Origin: Fidelibacterota bacterium
GTDB lineage: Bacteria > Pseudomonadota > Alphaproteobacteria > Rhodospirillales > Rhodospirillaceae
DNA length: 64,000 bases
Assembly (NCBI GenBank): GCA_947476275.1
Contig: CANJPQ010000020.1
Span: forward strand, 1-64,000
Direction of reading: 5' to 3'
Shown here: one piece after another, positions 54,510-62,996 of the stretch
How positions within the stretch are numbered: the stretch's first letter is position 1
How the letters are laid out: each line of letters begins with the position of its first letter
Made by a program: the position numbers and the translations under genes
Notes under the pieces: model-generated
What the model was told of the DNA's origin: nothing
Database searches by the model: none
Seen by the model: the letters and a program-made list of their open reading frames with translations, nothing else

Positions 54510-55460
54510 TTAGACGATGTCCTTGCGCGGGTTGTAGAGATTCTTCGGGCCCCAGGTCTCAACGAACTTCTCGAGCTCTGCATTGCCGCCCGGCGGCAGC
54601 ATCACTTTGAGCGTCACGTATTCGTCGCCCGTTGTTCCGCCTTTGCCTACGATGCCCTTGCCCTTAAGGCGCAAGGTCGTGCCAGAGGTCGCGCCCTTGG
54701 GCACGGTCACGGTGACGGGGCCGTGGATGGTCGGGACTTCCACCTTTGCACCCAGCACCGCTTCCTGCAGCGACACCGGCAACTCGATGCGGATGTTGTG
54801 GCCGTCGCGCTTGTAGAGCGCGTGCTCGCTCACCTTGATTTCGATCAGCGCGTCACCCGCCTGGGTCGGGCCCGGTTCGCCCTGGCCCTTGAGGCGGATG
54901 CTCTGGCCGCTCTCGATTCCCGCGGGGATTTTGACATCGAGGGATTTTCCGCTCGGCAGGGTCAAACGGCGGGTGCCGCCGCGCACGGCATCGAGGAAGT
55001 CCACCTCGAGCTGGAAGCGCATGTCCTCGCCCTGCATCGGCCCATGCCGGAAGCCCGCGCCCCCGGGGCCACCCGGACCAGGCCCCCGGCCGCCGCGAAA
55101 AATTCCGCCGAACAGATCGCTGATGTCCTCGAACGCAAAGCCGCCTTGCTGTTGCCCTGCGCCTGGACCGCCGGCACCGGGACCGCCGCCTGGGCCGCGC
55201 CGAAAGCCGCCAGCGAAGGGATTCTGGCGCGTTTCTGCGCCCGTCCCATCGATCTCGCCCCGGTCGAAGCGAGCACGCTTCGCCGTGTCGCCTACGATGT
55301 CGTAAGCGGCGTTCAGATCCTTGAAACGCTCCTCCGCCTTCTTGTCCCCCGGGTTCAAGTCGGGGTGCAGCTTCTTAGCCTGCTTCCGGAAGGCCTTCTG
55401 AATGTCCGCGTCGGAGGCATCGCGGGTGACGCCAAGAACGCTGTAGGGGTCTTTCGCCAT
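54510..55460 (-). CDS. J-domain co-chaperone, CbpA type
   Basis: A 316-residue DnaJ-like protein. The J-domain (4-68) contains YSVLGVTRDASDADIQKAFRKQAKKLHPDLNP with the essential HPD. A Gly/Phe/Pro-rich linker (about 75-140: RRGPGGGPGAGGPGAGQQQGGFAF) follows, then the two C-terminal substrate-binding beta domains (GTRRLTLPSGKSLDVKIPAG, RIELPVSLQEAVLGAKVEVPTIHGPV). There are no CxxCxGxG zinc repeats, so it is CbpA-like and not DnaJ. It works with Hsp70. It has its own region, separated from the gene at 55619 by a terminator. Confidence 0.92.
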   Translation of the reverse strand: MAKDPYSVLGVTRDASDADIQKAFRKQAKKLHPDLNPGDKKAEERFKDLNAAYDIVGDTAKRARFDRGEIDGTGAETRQNPFAGGFRRGPGGGPGAGGPGAGQQQGGFAFEDISDLFGGIFRGGRGPGPGGPGGAGFRHGPMQGEDMRFQLEVDFLDAVRGGTRRLTLPSGKSLDVKIPAGIESGQSIRLKGQGEPGPTQAGDALIEIKVSEHALYKRDGHNIRIELPVSLQEAVLGAKVEVPTIHGPVTVTVPKGATSGTTLRLKGKGIVGKGGTTGDEYVTLKVMLPPGGNAELEKFVETWGPKNLYNPRKDIV

Positions 55461-55563
55461 ACGGTCTCGATCTGAATAGAACTTCAGCCCTTAGGTGCGG
55501 TGGATACCGTCATTTGTAAAGGGCCCAGTCCGCGAGTGCGAGCGGACTGATTTACCCGGGACA

Positions 55564-55593
55564 GCAAAAAGCGGCGACCTTGCGGCCGCCGCC
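55564..55593 (-). terminator. Rho-independent terminator after the 210-residue protein gene
   Basis: On the minus strand GCGGCGGCC pairs with GGTCGCCGC around a GCAA tetraloop and is followed by TTTTT. It lies about 30 bases after the stop at 55619, and separates that gene from the J-domain gene. The stem and loop are nearly the same type as the TonB cluster terminator. Confidence 0.88.
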
Positions 55594-55618
55594 CTTGATC
55601 CGTCGCCGGCGCAAGCGG

Positions 55619-56251
55619 TCAGCTAACAAGTTCGCAGGTGATCATACCGTCTTCGCCGAGGGTTTCGGTAATATTGATCTCAACCCCCAGCTGCTTGGCG
55701 AAGCCCTTCAGGCGGGGCTTGAGCCATAGGTCATGCACGTCCTGCTCGGTAATGTCGAATTGGCCGATGCGGGTACCCATTTCCAGCACCAACTTGAACG
55801 GGCTTTTCCACACGCGCTTGCCGGGCTCGGAGTGATAGGTGGCGACCATCTGATAGAAGCAGGAGGTGCGCTCGAACATGGCGATCATCGCCAGTTCCTT
55901 ATTGCCGGTCTGCTCAATGGCCTTGCGCACGCGGCTCAGCATCGGCGACATGCGCTGATCGTCGTCGGCGACCATCTCGTTCAGCAGCCCGTGGTTCTTG
56001 CAGAACTGGATCTGGCTGAGATGCGCTTTCACCAGCGCATCGTTGAACTCGTGTACGTAGGGCATGGTGTCGGCGAAAGTCTTGAGCAGCACGCCCACCG
56101 CTTCGCCGAATTCCTTCTCGCGGCCTTCGATGCCCGACTTCATGGCGACGGTGGGATTGGGCCGGCCGTTGCCGCCCACGGCCACACCCGGCGGTGGCCC
56201 GCCCTGGGCCTTGCCTGGTGCCTCGAATACGGGCTGTTGCGGCTTGGTCAT
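55619..56251 (-). CDS. Hypothetical protein
   Basis: A 210-residue protein with no family I recognise. About 40 N-terminal residues are Pro/Gly/Ala-rich and probably disordered. A helical region follows (GREKEFGEAVGVLLKTFADTMPYVHEFNDALVKAHLSQIQFC), then ERTSCFYQMVATYHSEPGKRVWKSPFKLVLEMGTRIGQFDITEQDVHDLWLKPRLKGFAKQLGVEINITETLG. It has no signal peptide or membrane helix. The region with DLWLKPRLKGFAKQLG looks well folded. It is a single-gene unit with its own terminator; only a 92 bp gap separates it from the methyltransferase gene ending at 56344 on the same strand. Confidence 0.7.
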   Translation of the reverse strand: MTKPQQPVFEAPGKAQGGPPPGVAVGGNGRPNPTVAMKSGIEGREKEFGEAVGVLLKTFADTMPYVHEFNDALVKAHLSQIQFCKNHGLLNEMVADDDQRMSPMLSRVRKAIEQTGNKELAMIAMFERTSCFYQMVATYHSEPGKRVWKSPFKLVLEMGTRIGQFDITEQDVHDLWLKPRLKGFAKQLGVEINITETLGEDGMITCELVS

Positions 56252-56343
56252 GGCGTCCTCCGTCGCGACAAGACGCCAGCATAAGCGGGAGGTTCAATGG
56301 CGCAAAAGGGCCGGGAAATGCCGTCGCCGCCCTGAGGATAGGC

Positions 56344-56907
56344 CTATTTCACGCCTTCGATATTGAGGCTCATATGCCTGCCTTTTTCCTTGGCCAGGTG
56401 CGGGATATAGGCTTGGGAGAAGTCGTCGACGGTAGAGTGTTCGGTCGTACGCCAATCCCAGCGGCGCACTTCGCGGCACCCCAGCGACTTCAGTTCCTTC
56501 GTCAAGAACGGCTCGTCGAAGATCATCTTGTGGAAATCATATGCGTCGCGCTGGCCGCCGCTGATCAGGCCCATAAGACCGGAGAGCCCGTCCACCAGGC
56601 CTTGTTCATAATAGAGCGCGGCGCAGGCAGCGAAGTCCGGCACCGAGATGCGCAGCACGCCACCGGGTTTGAGAACCCGCAGCCATTCGGTCAGCACGTC
56701 GCGGTATTCCTTGCGGCCGAAATGCTCGAGCACGTGGCAGGCGTAGATCAGGTCGACGGACTCGTTCTCTGCAAACGTCAAAGCGCGCACATCGGCGATG
56801 TGATCGATGTGCGGTGCGGGCAGGATGTCGACGTGCAGAAAACCGGGGATGAAGCGTTTGCCGCAACCGATATGAAGCCGGACCGGCTCGCCAGAATCGA
56901 AAGCCAT
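56344..56907 (-). CDS. Small SAM-dependent methyltransferase
   Basis: A 187-residue class I methyltransferase of the DUF4942/Methyltransf_11-like group. The SAM motif is RLHIGCGKRFIPGFLHVDI, the acidic loop is DLIYACHVLEHFGRKEYRDVLTEWLRVLKPGGVLRISVPD, and the C-terminal block holds DFHKMIFDEPFL. Proteins of this kind often lie in glycan or surface biosynthesis clusters. Here it has no such neighbours, although remnants of glycogen genes lie just upstream on the same strand. Confidence 0.85.
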   Translation of the reverse strand: MAFDSGEPVRLHIGCGKRFIPGFLHVDILPAPHIDHIADVRALTFAENESVDLIYACHVLEHFGRKEYRDVLTEWLRVLKPGGVLRISVPDFAACAALYYEQGLVDGLSGLMGLISGGQRDAYDFHKMIFDEPFLTKELKSLGCREVRRWDWRTTEHSTVDDFSQAYIPHLAKEKGRHMSLNIEGVK

Positions 56908-57035
56908 TTGGTTTACCGCCCACGTGGAGTGGCACCATCCTTAAAGTGCACGCCCGGCGGACTCAACCCCTGTTTGGGCGTGTCTTGTGTGGGTGACAGC
57001 TTCGTAAGTCGTTGTACCTGCACGCTATCCTGCTG

Positions 57036-57209
57036 CTATGTCGGTGCGTGGGCCACGGATTGCGCTGCGGAGCCGGCCGGAAGCGCGTCCGCGTCCATCG
57101 GTATGCGGACACGCCAATTTGGATACTCCTGCCACGTGCCCGGCACGTTCACCTGATCGATCTGCCCGGCAAGTTCTTCGATCTGCACCATCAGCAGACG
57201 CGAGGGCGC
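57036..57209 (-). pseudogene. malQ: Remnant of malQ (4-alpha-glucanotransferase), C-terminal end only
   Basis: Read on the minus strand, the frame gives PSRLLMVQIEELAGQIDQVN and continues VPGTWQEYPNWRVRIPMDA to a TAG at 57036-57038. This is the conserved C-terminus of 4-alpha-glucanotransferase (amylomaltase), where LEDL-type and VPGT-EYPNWRRKLP are signature motifs. Only about 55 codons remain; the upstream part of malQ is gone. It directly follows and overlaps in another frame the end of the glgP remnant. Both on one strand in the order expected for a glgP-malQ operon. It should not make a functional enzyme. Confidence 0.8.
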
Positions 57210-57690
57210 ACCGCCTCGTCATAGTTGCCCTCATTGAAAGTGCGTAGATCGAAGTCTTGCGAAGCACGCGCCGCCCACAGGCGCAGATAGAGCACCGTTT
57301 CCGTCTCGTATCCTGTCATCGGCAGGTCGTAGGCCAGCGCCGTCACGGTATCGCTGTCGATCCATTCGACCCGTTCGGCGCTGTTTGGCTCTTTCAAGCG
57401 GCGCAGGCGGCCGTTGAAACGCACGGGATATTTCAGGCTCGCCTGCATGAACTGCCACGGATCGCCGAAGCGCAGCCAACTCTCGGGATGTTCGACCCGC
57501 TGTCCGCGCTCGACCGATTGCGTGAACATGCCGAACTTGCAGCGGACTCCGGGTCCCGGCCGACGGACGCTGATCAGGCTCTGCAGAATGCCGCAGCGGA
57601 CAGTTTCCGGGTCGTGCAGGTCCGGGGGGCAATCTCAAAGCTACCGCGCAGCGATGCGTCATCCACGGTGCACGGGCGTCCCAGGCAGGC
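57191..57690 (-). pseudogene. glgP: Decayed remnant of glgP (glycogen phosphorylase)
   Basis: An in-frame piece from 57529 to 57191 reads FGMFTQSVERGQRVEHPESW, then LRFGDPWQF, YPVRFNGR, LAYDLPMTGYETETVLYLRL and FNEGNYDEAV, which matches glycogen/maltodextrin phosphorylase about a quarter of the way into the enzyme (GMF-Q, HPE/DNWLRFG-PWEF, YPVRFGG, YDTPIPGY, TLRLWSAR). Upstream to about 57690 more phosphorylase-like text is split among frames by indels and a stop (for example SAAAFCRA then a stop, then SASVG). The piece stops where malQ sequence begins, so the C-terminal two-thirds are deleted. Confidence 0.8.
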
Positions 57691-57762
57691 GGGTGAGGAA
57701 CCCATAACGCCGTTCACACGGAAAACGAGAAATTTTGTTGCCGAATGCACGCCCTAAAGAAA

Positions 57763-57792
57763 AAGGGCGCTGCCTGGAGGAGCAGCGCCCTT
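57763..57792 (-). terminator. Rho-independent terminator of the porin gene
   Basis: AAGGGCGCTGC (57763-57773) and GCAGCGCCCTT (57782-57792) make a perfect 11 bp stem around eight bases. On the minus strand the stem is followed by TTTTTCTTT. It starts 24 bases after the stop at 57817. Confidence 0.9.
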
Positions 57793-57816
57793 CGTCTCGT
57801 CGCGCAAGGGAGGTCT

Positions 57817-58551
57817 CTAGAATGCGCGCGAGATTTTCACGACCACCCGGCTGTCGCAGACGTTTTTGCAGCCCTTCACGTCCGTGTCGTACCAGCGCAC
57901 GTCGGTGGTGAACCATTTGAAGGCGTAGGTGATGCCGACGCTGTAGTCGGTGTAGTCGAGCGCCGTGCCCTTGACGTCGGTCCGACCGATCGTTCCGTCA
58001 ATGGTCAGGCCTTCGACCAGCGAGGCCAGTGGCACCAGAACCTTGCCCATGTAGTACACGCCATTCCCGTTACCGCCGAAATAGTCGGGGGTGTAGTAGA
58101 CGCCGGCGGAGGTCTGCGCGACGCCGAAGTCGTATCCGACGACGACGTGGCCTTCCCACCAATTGTACTTCAGAGCTTTGGCGGTGCCGGGATAGAGGTA
58201 ACCGAGTACACCTACGTCATAGGTGAACTTGTCGATCGCGCCCTTGTAACCGCCGTAAACGTCCCATTCCAAGCTGCCTTCACCCGGCGCACCGAACTTC
58301 ATGTTCGAACCCCAGGTGCCGAGGTAGAAGCCCACGCCTGAGTCCCAATCCAGGCCGCCCTGTACCGCGGCCTTTTCCAACGTTTGGGTATAGCCCCGGA
58401 ACACATAGTCATTGGTGAGAGCGACGTTGCCGGTAAACGTGCCGGGCAACATGCTTTCTTCCTTCTTGGCTTCCTCCGCGGCGGCCGCGGGAAGCGCCAG
58501 CGCCCCCAGCAGTAGCCCCGCCATCAAAGTACTTACGCGCGTCAGCATCAT
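57817..58551 (-). CDS. TorF family putative porin
   Basis: A 244-residue outer membrane protein. The signal peptide ends near PAAAAEEAKKEE. The mature part begins TFTGNVALTNDYVFRGYTQT, the hallmark of the TIGR02001/Gcw_chp family, then alternating beta-strand segments (SLEWDVYGGYKG, YDVGVLGYLYPG, VVVGYDFGVAQTSAGVYYTPDYFGG) end in a C-terminal phenylalanine (VKISRAF) used for outer membrane insertion. It follows glnK after about 100 bp and could be cotranscribed with amtB and glnK, pointing to a nitrogen-related channel; that is inference. Confidence 0.85.
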   Translation of the reverse strand: MMLTRVSTLMAGLLLGALALPAAAAEEAKKEESMLPGTFTGNVALTNDYVFRGYTQTLEKAAVQGGLDWDSGVGFYLGTWGSNMKFGAPGEGSLEWDVYGGYKGAIDKFTYDVGVLGYLYPGTAKALKYNWWEGHVVVGYDFGVAQTSAGVYYTPDYFGGNGNGVYYMGKVLVPLASLVEGLTIDGTIGRTDVKGTALDYTDYSVGITYAFKWFTTDVRWYDTDVKGCKNVCDSRVVVKISRAF

Positions 58552-58653
58552 GTTCTCCTAATGTTGGACAAAGCGAGACAACCGACCTACCGGTCATTCG
58601 AAGATCGCCGCGGTCGCCCCCGCCAGAGCCGCCGGGAATCTCCGTTCGCCGTC

Positions 58654-59010
<357 letters not shown>

Positions 59011-59124
59011 TCATTCGACCCAATTTCATTGGTGACGCGGGACGGAAGGTACACTTCAAGCGCTGGCGGCTTTAAATCCCGCGAAAACGAGTATTGACGC
59101 TACGGGCAGGGTGGGTGGTGACCC

Positions 59125-60549
59125 TCAGGTCACCACCTCGCCATGCAGGTTCACATCCAGACCTTCGCGCTCTTCATCGGTGGTCACGCGCAGGCCCACG
59201 ATGACATCCACGACCTTCAGCAGAATGAAGGTGGCGATGGCGCAGTACACTACCGTGACGCCGATGCCGTAGAGCTGGGTGACAATCTGTTCGCCGTGGC
59301 CTTCGAGCAAGCCGCTCTTGGTCGGCGCACCGCCGATGGCAGCCTTGGCGAACACGCCGGTCAGCACCGCACCGATGATGCCGCCGACGCCGTGCACGCC
59401 GAACGCGTCCAGGCTGTCGTCGTAACCAAGTGCGTGCTTGAGCGACGTCGCACCGAGATAGCAGCCAATGCCGGCGATGACGCCGATGATCAGCGCGCCG
59501 GTGGGATCGACGAAGCCGGAGGCCGGGGTGATGGCGACCAGCCCGGCAACGGCGCCGGAGATGATACCAAGCACGCTCGGCTTGCCCTTGATCATCCATT
59601 CGATCAGCATCCAGCCCAGGCCCGCGGCTGCGGTCGCGATCTGGGTGACGGCCATGGCCATGCCGGCGTTGGTGCTGGCGGCAACGGCGGAGCCGGCGTT
59701 GAAGCCGAACCAGCCGACCCACAGCAGCGAAGCGCCGATCACGCTGAGCACCAGGTTATGCGGCGGCATCGGATCCTTGCCGTAGCCGATACGCTTACCG
59801 AGCACGAGCGCGCAAACTAGGCCGGCGACGCCGGCGTTGATGTGCACCACGGTGCCGCCGGCGTAGTCGAGCACGCCCGCGCCGCCCAGGAAGCCGCCCG
59901 GTCCCCACACCCAGTGGGCGATCGGGGAGTACACCAGCAAGCTCCAACCGGTCATGAACAGCATCATCGCCGAGAACTTCATACGGTCGGCGAACGCGCC
60001 GCAAATCAGGGCCGGTGTGATGATGGCGAAGGTCATCTGGAAGCACATGAACACCGACTCAGGAATGGTCGGCGCCAGCGCATTTGTGGCATCGAGCGCC
60101 ATACCGTTCAGCAGCACGCGCGAGAAGCCGCCGATGTAGGCGTTGCCTTCCGTGAAGGCGAGGCTGTAGCCCACCACCATCCACAGCACCGTGACCAGAC
60201 ATGTGATCGCGAAGCTCTGCATGACCGTGGCGAGCACGTTCATCTTGCGCACCATGCCGCCGTAGAACAGGGCAAGGCCGGGAATCGTCATCAGCAGGAC
60301 AAGCGCGGTGGAGGTGAGCATCCACGCGGTGTCGCCGCTATTGAGGGCTGGCGCGGGTGCAGCCGCGGCATCAGCCGGCGCTGCAGCCTCGGCCGCCGGT
60401 GCCGCCGGCGCGGCTTCGGCCGGCGCAGCAGCCGCTGCAGGCGCAGCGGCCGGCTCGGCTTGCTGGGCATGGACGGGCGGCAAACTACCCAGACACAACA
60501 GCCCAGCCACTACGGCGAGCTGCAGGAAGCGGAAACGCGGAACGTTCAT
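59125..60549 (-). CDS. amtB: Ammonium transporter AmtB with Ala/Pro-rich N-terminus
   Basis: A 474-residue ammonium channel. Residues 1-29 are a signal peptide (ending VHAQQ), followed by about 45 residues of Ala/Pro/Glu, then the eleven-helix Amt core starting LNSGDTAWMLTSTALVLLMTIPGLALFYGG. The twin pore histidines are in LDYAGGTVVHINAGVAGLV and VHGVGGIIGAVLTGVFA. The MIRTSF-like end is replaced by EEREGLDVNLHGEVVT, a GlnK-type binding tail. The start at 60549 follows GGGGGAGAG. A sigma-54 promoter and an NtrC-like site lie upstream. Confidence 0.94.
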   Translation of the reverse strand: MNVPRFRFLQLAVVAGLLCLGSLPPVHAQQAEPAAAPAAAAAPAEAAPAAPAAEAAAPADAAAAPAPALNSGDTAWMLTSTALVLLMTIPGLALFYGGMVRKMNVLATVMQSFAITCLVTVLWMVVGYSLAFTEGNAYIGGFSRVLLNGMALDATNALAPTIPESVFMCFQMTFAIITPALICGAFADRMKFSAMMLFMTGWSLLVYSPIAHWVWGPGGFLGGAGVLDYAGGTVVHINAGVAGLVCALVLGKRIGYGKDPMPPHNLVLSVIGASLLWVGWFGFNAGSAVAASTNAGMAMAVTQIATAAAGLGWMLIEWMIKGKPSVLGIISGAVAGLVAITPASGFVDPTGALIIGVIAGIGCYLGATSLKHALGYDDSLDAFGVHGVGGIIGAVLTGVFAKAAIGGAPTKSGLLEGHGEQIVTQLYGIGVTVVYCAIATFILLKVVDVIVGLRVTTDEEREGLDVNLHGEVVT

Positions 60550-60590
60550 AGCTCTCCCCCAAAGACACGGTTCAAAGTCTCGCCCCTGTC

Positions 60591-60607
60591 TTGCAAGGGT
60601 CGTGCCG
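60591..60607 (-). promoter_or_regulatory. Sigma-54 promoter for amtB
   Basis: On the minus strand CGGCACGACCCTTGCA matches the -24/-12 consensus TGGCACG-N4-TTGCA, with GG and GC at the required 10-base spacing. It lies about 42 bases before the amtB ATG, giving a leader of roughly 30 bases. This implies nitrogen control through RpoN. Confidence 0.8.
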
Positions 60608-60743
60608 ATTTGGGTGCAGTGCAGCGAAGTCCAGCTAACCAATTATGGTAAAATCGAAAAATGCCAATTTTGGAGATAGGGCTGGCCACCACGGGCCAAT
60701 TCGATGATTGGTTTGTGACCAAAAAATATGCAAACGATCGCCA

Positions 60744-60760
60744 TGCACTAAATATGTGCA
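60744..60760. promoter_or_regulatory. NtrC-like enhancer site upstream of amtB
   Basis: TGCACTAAATATGTGCA is a 17 bp palindrome with TGCAC and GTGCA arms around seven bases, the layout of NtrC (TGCACC-N5-GGTGCA) sites. It is about 170 bases upstream of the predicted transcription start, a usual enhancer distance for sigma-54. The remaining part of the 60550-60965 gap shows an A/T-rich stretch near 60640-60740 and no gene. Confidence 0.6.
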
Positions 60761-60925
60761 CGGAATCGCATTAAATCTATGAATTCAATCAGTTAGAGGG
60801 AGGCAAGCTGTGAGAATCTGGCCGACGCTTAAGGAGCGCCGCTGGCTCGGCCGGAAAAACTGCTGCGATCTGGTGGGTTGCCGAAGCGTGCCGCACAGGG
60901 GTGGCTTGCTTATGTATTGAGCAGG

Positions 60926-60950
60926 CCCTCCCGGCGGCGTGCCGGGAGGG
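60926..60950 (-). terminator. Hairpin after the exported methyltransferase gene
   Basis: CCCTCCCGGC (60926-60935) pairs perfectly with GCCGGGAGGG (60941-60950) around five bases. It lies 16 bases beyond the stop at 60966. No T-run follows on the minus strand, so it is either a weak terminator or protects the transcript end. Confidence 0.5.
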
Positions 60951-60965
60951 GTGCCAAACGCGCCC

Positions 60966-61724
60966 TTACTTCTTGGGCTTTGTGAACTTGTAGATGAACT
61001 GATCGGTCTTGCCGCGGATGCCGGTCTCGACCACCCGCACGGTGTGGTCGTCTTCAGCATGCTTCAGCACATCGCTCTCGCCGGCGAAGACAAAGCCCGC
61101 CGCGACCGCTTCCGCCTTCACGACGGCAGGGTCGATGCGGTGCAAGGTTTCCGTCACGTTCGCACCGGCGGCAGCGACGTGATCGAGCACGATGTAAGTG
61201 CCGCCCGGCTTGAGCGAGGCGAAGATCGCCTTGTTCATGGCGACGGTGTCGACCGGACCGAAACTCGCGTTCTTGAAATCGTGATAGTTCTGCGATGTCC
61301 AAACGACGTCAACTGCCTCCGGCGTCTTCACGGCATTCAGCATCTGAATGATCACTTTGACATTGCCGTAACCCTTTTCGGCGGCAATCGCATTCACGCC
61401 ATCGGCGGCCTTCGGACGCGCGGCGATGACGTTCTCAGGCACCAGCGCGTAGACCGTGCCCTTCGGACCGACGGCCTTAGAGAAGATGCGCGTGAAGTAG
61501 CCGCCGCCCGGCGCCAGGTCCAAAACCTTCTGACCGGCTTTGATGCCGGCGAAAGCAACGGATTCGCCGGGCTTACGGTCGGCATCGCGTTTCGTGTCCG
61601 CTTCCGGGCGGCCCGCATCGGAGACCGCGGCGGCGATTGCCTTCGGCACTTTGTCCGCGGCCTGCGCCGATACGCCGCCGATACACAGAATCAGTCCGGC
61701 GATCAGAAGACTAGTACGCTTCAT
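60966..61724 (-). CDS. Exported class I methyltransferase-like protein
   Basis: A 252-residue protein with a clear signal peptide (1-24, ending SAQAAD) and a Rossmann-like methyltransferase domain (KVLDLAPGGGYFTRIFSKAVG as the SAM motif region, then YALVPENVIA, and GPVDTVAMNKAIFASLKPGGTYIVLDHVA). A match to the group annotated as predicted methyltransferase COG4798 is likely. The odd feature is export, because SAM is not known to be available in the periplasm; it may be a non-SAM binding protein. The start at 61724 follows GGGAGCTTG. The gene is 1 bp downstream of the dienelactone hydrolase gene. Confidence 0.75.
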   Translation of the reverse strand: MKRTSLLIAGLILCIGGVSAQAADKVPKAIAAAVSDAGRPEADTKRDADRKPGESVAFAGIKAGQKVLDLAPGGGYFTRIFSKAVGPKGTVYALVPENVIAARPKAADGVNAIAAEKGYGNVKVIIQMLNAVKTPEAVDVVWTSQNYHDFKNASFGPVDTVAMNKAIFASLKPGGTYIVLDHVAAAGANVTETLHRIDPAVVKAEAVAAGFVFAGESDVLKHAEDDHTVRVVETGIRGKTDQFIYKFTKPKK

Positions 61725-61725
61725 T

Positions 61726-62601
61726 TCAAGCTCCCTTTTTGAGGTAATGGTCGAAGAAGGCCACCGTGCGTGCCCAAGCCAATTTTGCAGCTTCGGCGTT
61801 GTAGCGCGCATCGCTGGTGTCGTTGTGGAATCCGTGGCCCGTGCCCGGATACATGTTGATGCTGTACGAGATTTGATTGGCGTCGAGGGCCGCGCGGAAA
61901 TCCGGAATGCCGGCGTTGATGTTTTTATCGTCGCCAGCGTAATTCATCATGATTGGAATCTTGATCTTCGGCACTTCCTCAACCGCGATGCGTCCATAAA
62001 AGCCGACCGCGGCGGTTAAGCCCGGCGTCTCCGCCGCACAGCGCAGTGACATGCTACCGCCATAGCAGAATCCCACCGTGCCGACCTTGCCGGTGCTTTC
62101 CGGGTGGCTGAGCGCGTAGGGCACTGTTGCCATGACGTCGGCCGCGATCCGTTTGGCATCGGTCTTCGCGAACGCGTCGCGGCCCGCATCTTCCGGCGAT
62201 TGCGGCGTGCCGCCGATGCTCGACAGACCATCCGGCGCAACGGCGAGATAGCCAGCAAGGGCGGCGCGTCGCGCGACGTCTTCGATATGCGGATTCAAGC
62301 CGCGGTTTTCGTGAATCACGACGATGGCGGGCAGCTTGCCCTTACCTTTTGGACGCGCGACGTAGGCGTGCACCTCGTTGCCATCCGCACTTTTAAAGGC
62401 CACCCGCTGGGTCTGCAGCCGCTTGTCCTTTTCCTCAACCTGACCGGCCCGCGCGTAGTTGCACTCGATCAGCGGCAGCACCGCCGCTGCGGCGGCTGGG
62501 GTGCCGACAATCTTTACCAAGCGCGCCATGAAGTCCCGGCGCGGCAAAGCTGAGTGGATGAATTCGTTGTAGAGATCGATGACGCGCGGATCGACTTGCA
62601 T
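61726..62601 (-). CDS. Exported dienelactone hydrolase family protein
   Basis: A 291-residue hydrolase. The N-terminus MQVDPRVIDLYNEFIHSALPRRDFMARL followed by a hydrophobic stretch looks like a Tat signal with a long n-region. The nucleophile is a cysteine in VGFCYGGSMSL, as in true dienelactone hydrolases; the acid is in NYAGDDKNINAG and the histidine in YPGTGHGFHNDT. Other family blocks are VIHENRGLNPHIEDVARR and FKSADGNEVHAYVARP. The start at 62601 is chosen by alignment of this N-terminus. It is the first gene of a two-gene minus-strand unit with the methyltransferase-like protein. Confidence 0.85.
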   Translation of the reverse strand: MQVDPRVIDLYNEFIHSALPRRDFMARLVKIVGTPAAAAAVLPLIECNYARAGQVEEKDKRLQTQRVAFKSADGNEVHAYVARPKGKGKLPAIVVIHENRGLNPHIEDVARRAALAGYLAVAPDGLSSIGGTPQSPEDAGRDAFAKTDAKRIAADVMATVPYALSHPESTGKVGTVGFCYGGSMSLRCAAETPGLTAAVGFYGRIAVEEVPKIKIPIMMNYAGDDKNINAGIPDFRAALDANQISYSINMYPGTGHGFHNDTSDARYNAEAAKLAWARTVAFFDHYLKKGA

Positions 62602-62996
62602 CGTGGGCTCCCGACGGGCGAGGCCGGATCGTAGTCTGCCGCCGCAACGTACAATAGGAAAATGCGCGCCGCGCCCGCTGGCTGCGCGCGATTTCGCTGC
62701 ACTGCACACGCTGCGGACGCTAGTCGAAGCGCGCGCTAAGTCTACGGTGCGTTTGCCACTTTCCTGCCATGAAGCGGTGCAGATAGGTCACAGCTTCGCA
62801 ATTGCAATGCAGCTACCGGGACTGCGCTGGCAATCCGTCATTGGTCCTACTTCCGGATCACGGAGTCTGGGGCAGGACCCGGTGAAAATGCCGGCGTGTG
62901 ATCCGTCGCAAACGAAGCCGAACGCCCGCGCGGCACCGCAAGCCGCCGCCGAAGCGCTGGTGTCACAAAAGATCCGCCTGGATCCAAGGAACACTC
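62602..62996. other. Divergent promoter region, no gene seen
   Basis: Nearly 400 bases lie between the dienelactone hydrolase gene (minus) and the barrel-like gene (plus). Open frames of up to about 60 codons exist but none has a ribosome binding site or protein-like composition. It should contain promoters for both sides; I could not identify them confidently. Confidence 0.4.

Noticed and set aside
57659-57916. An 85-codon minus-strand frame over the porin terminator
   Set aside because: It runs through the terminator and into the porin gene in another frame, with no protein-like pattern.
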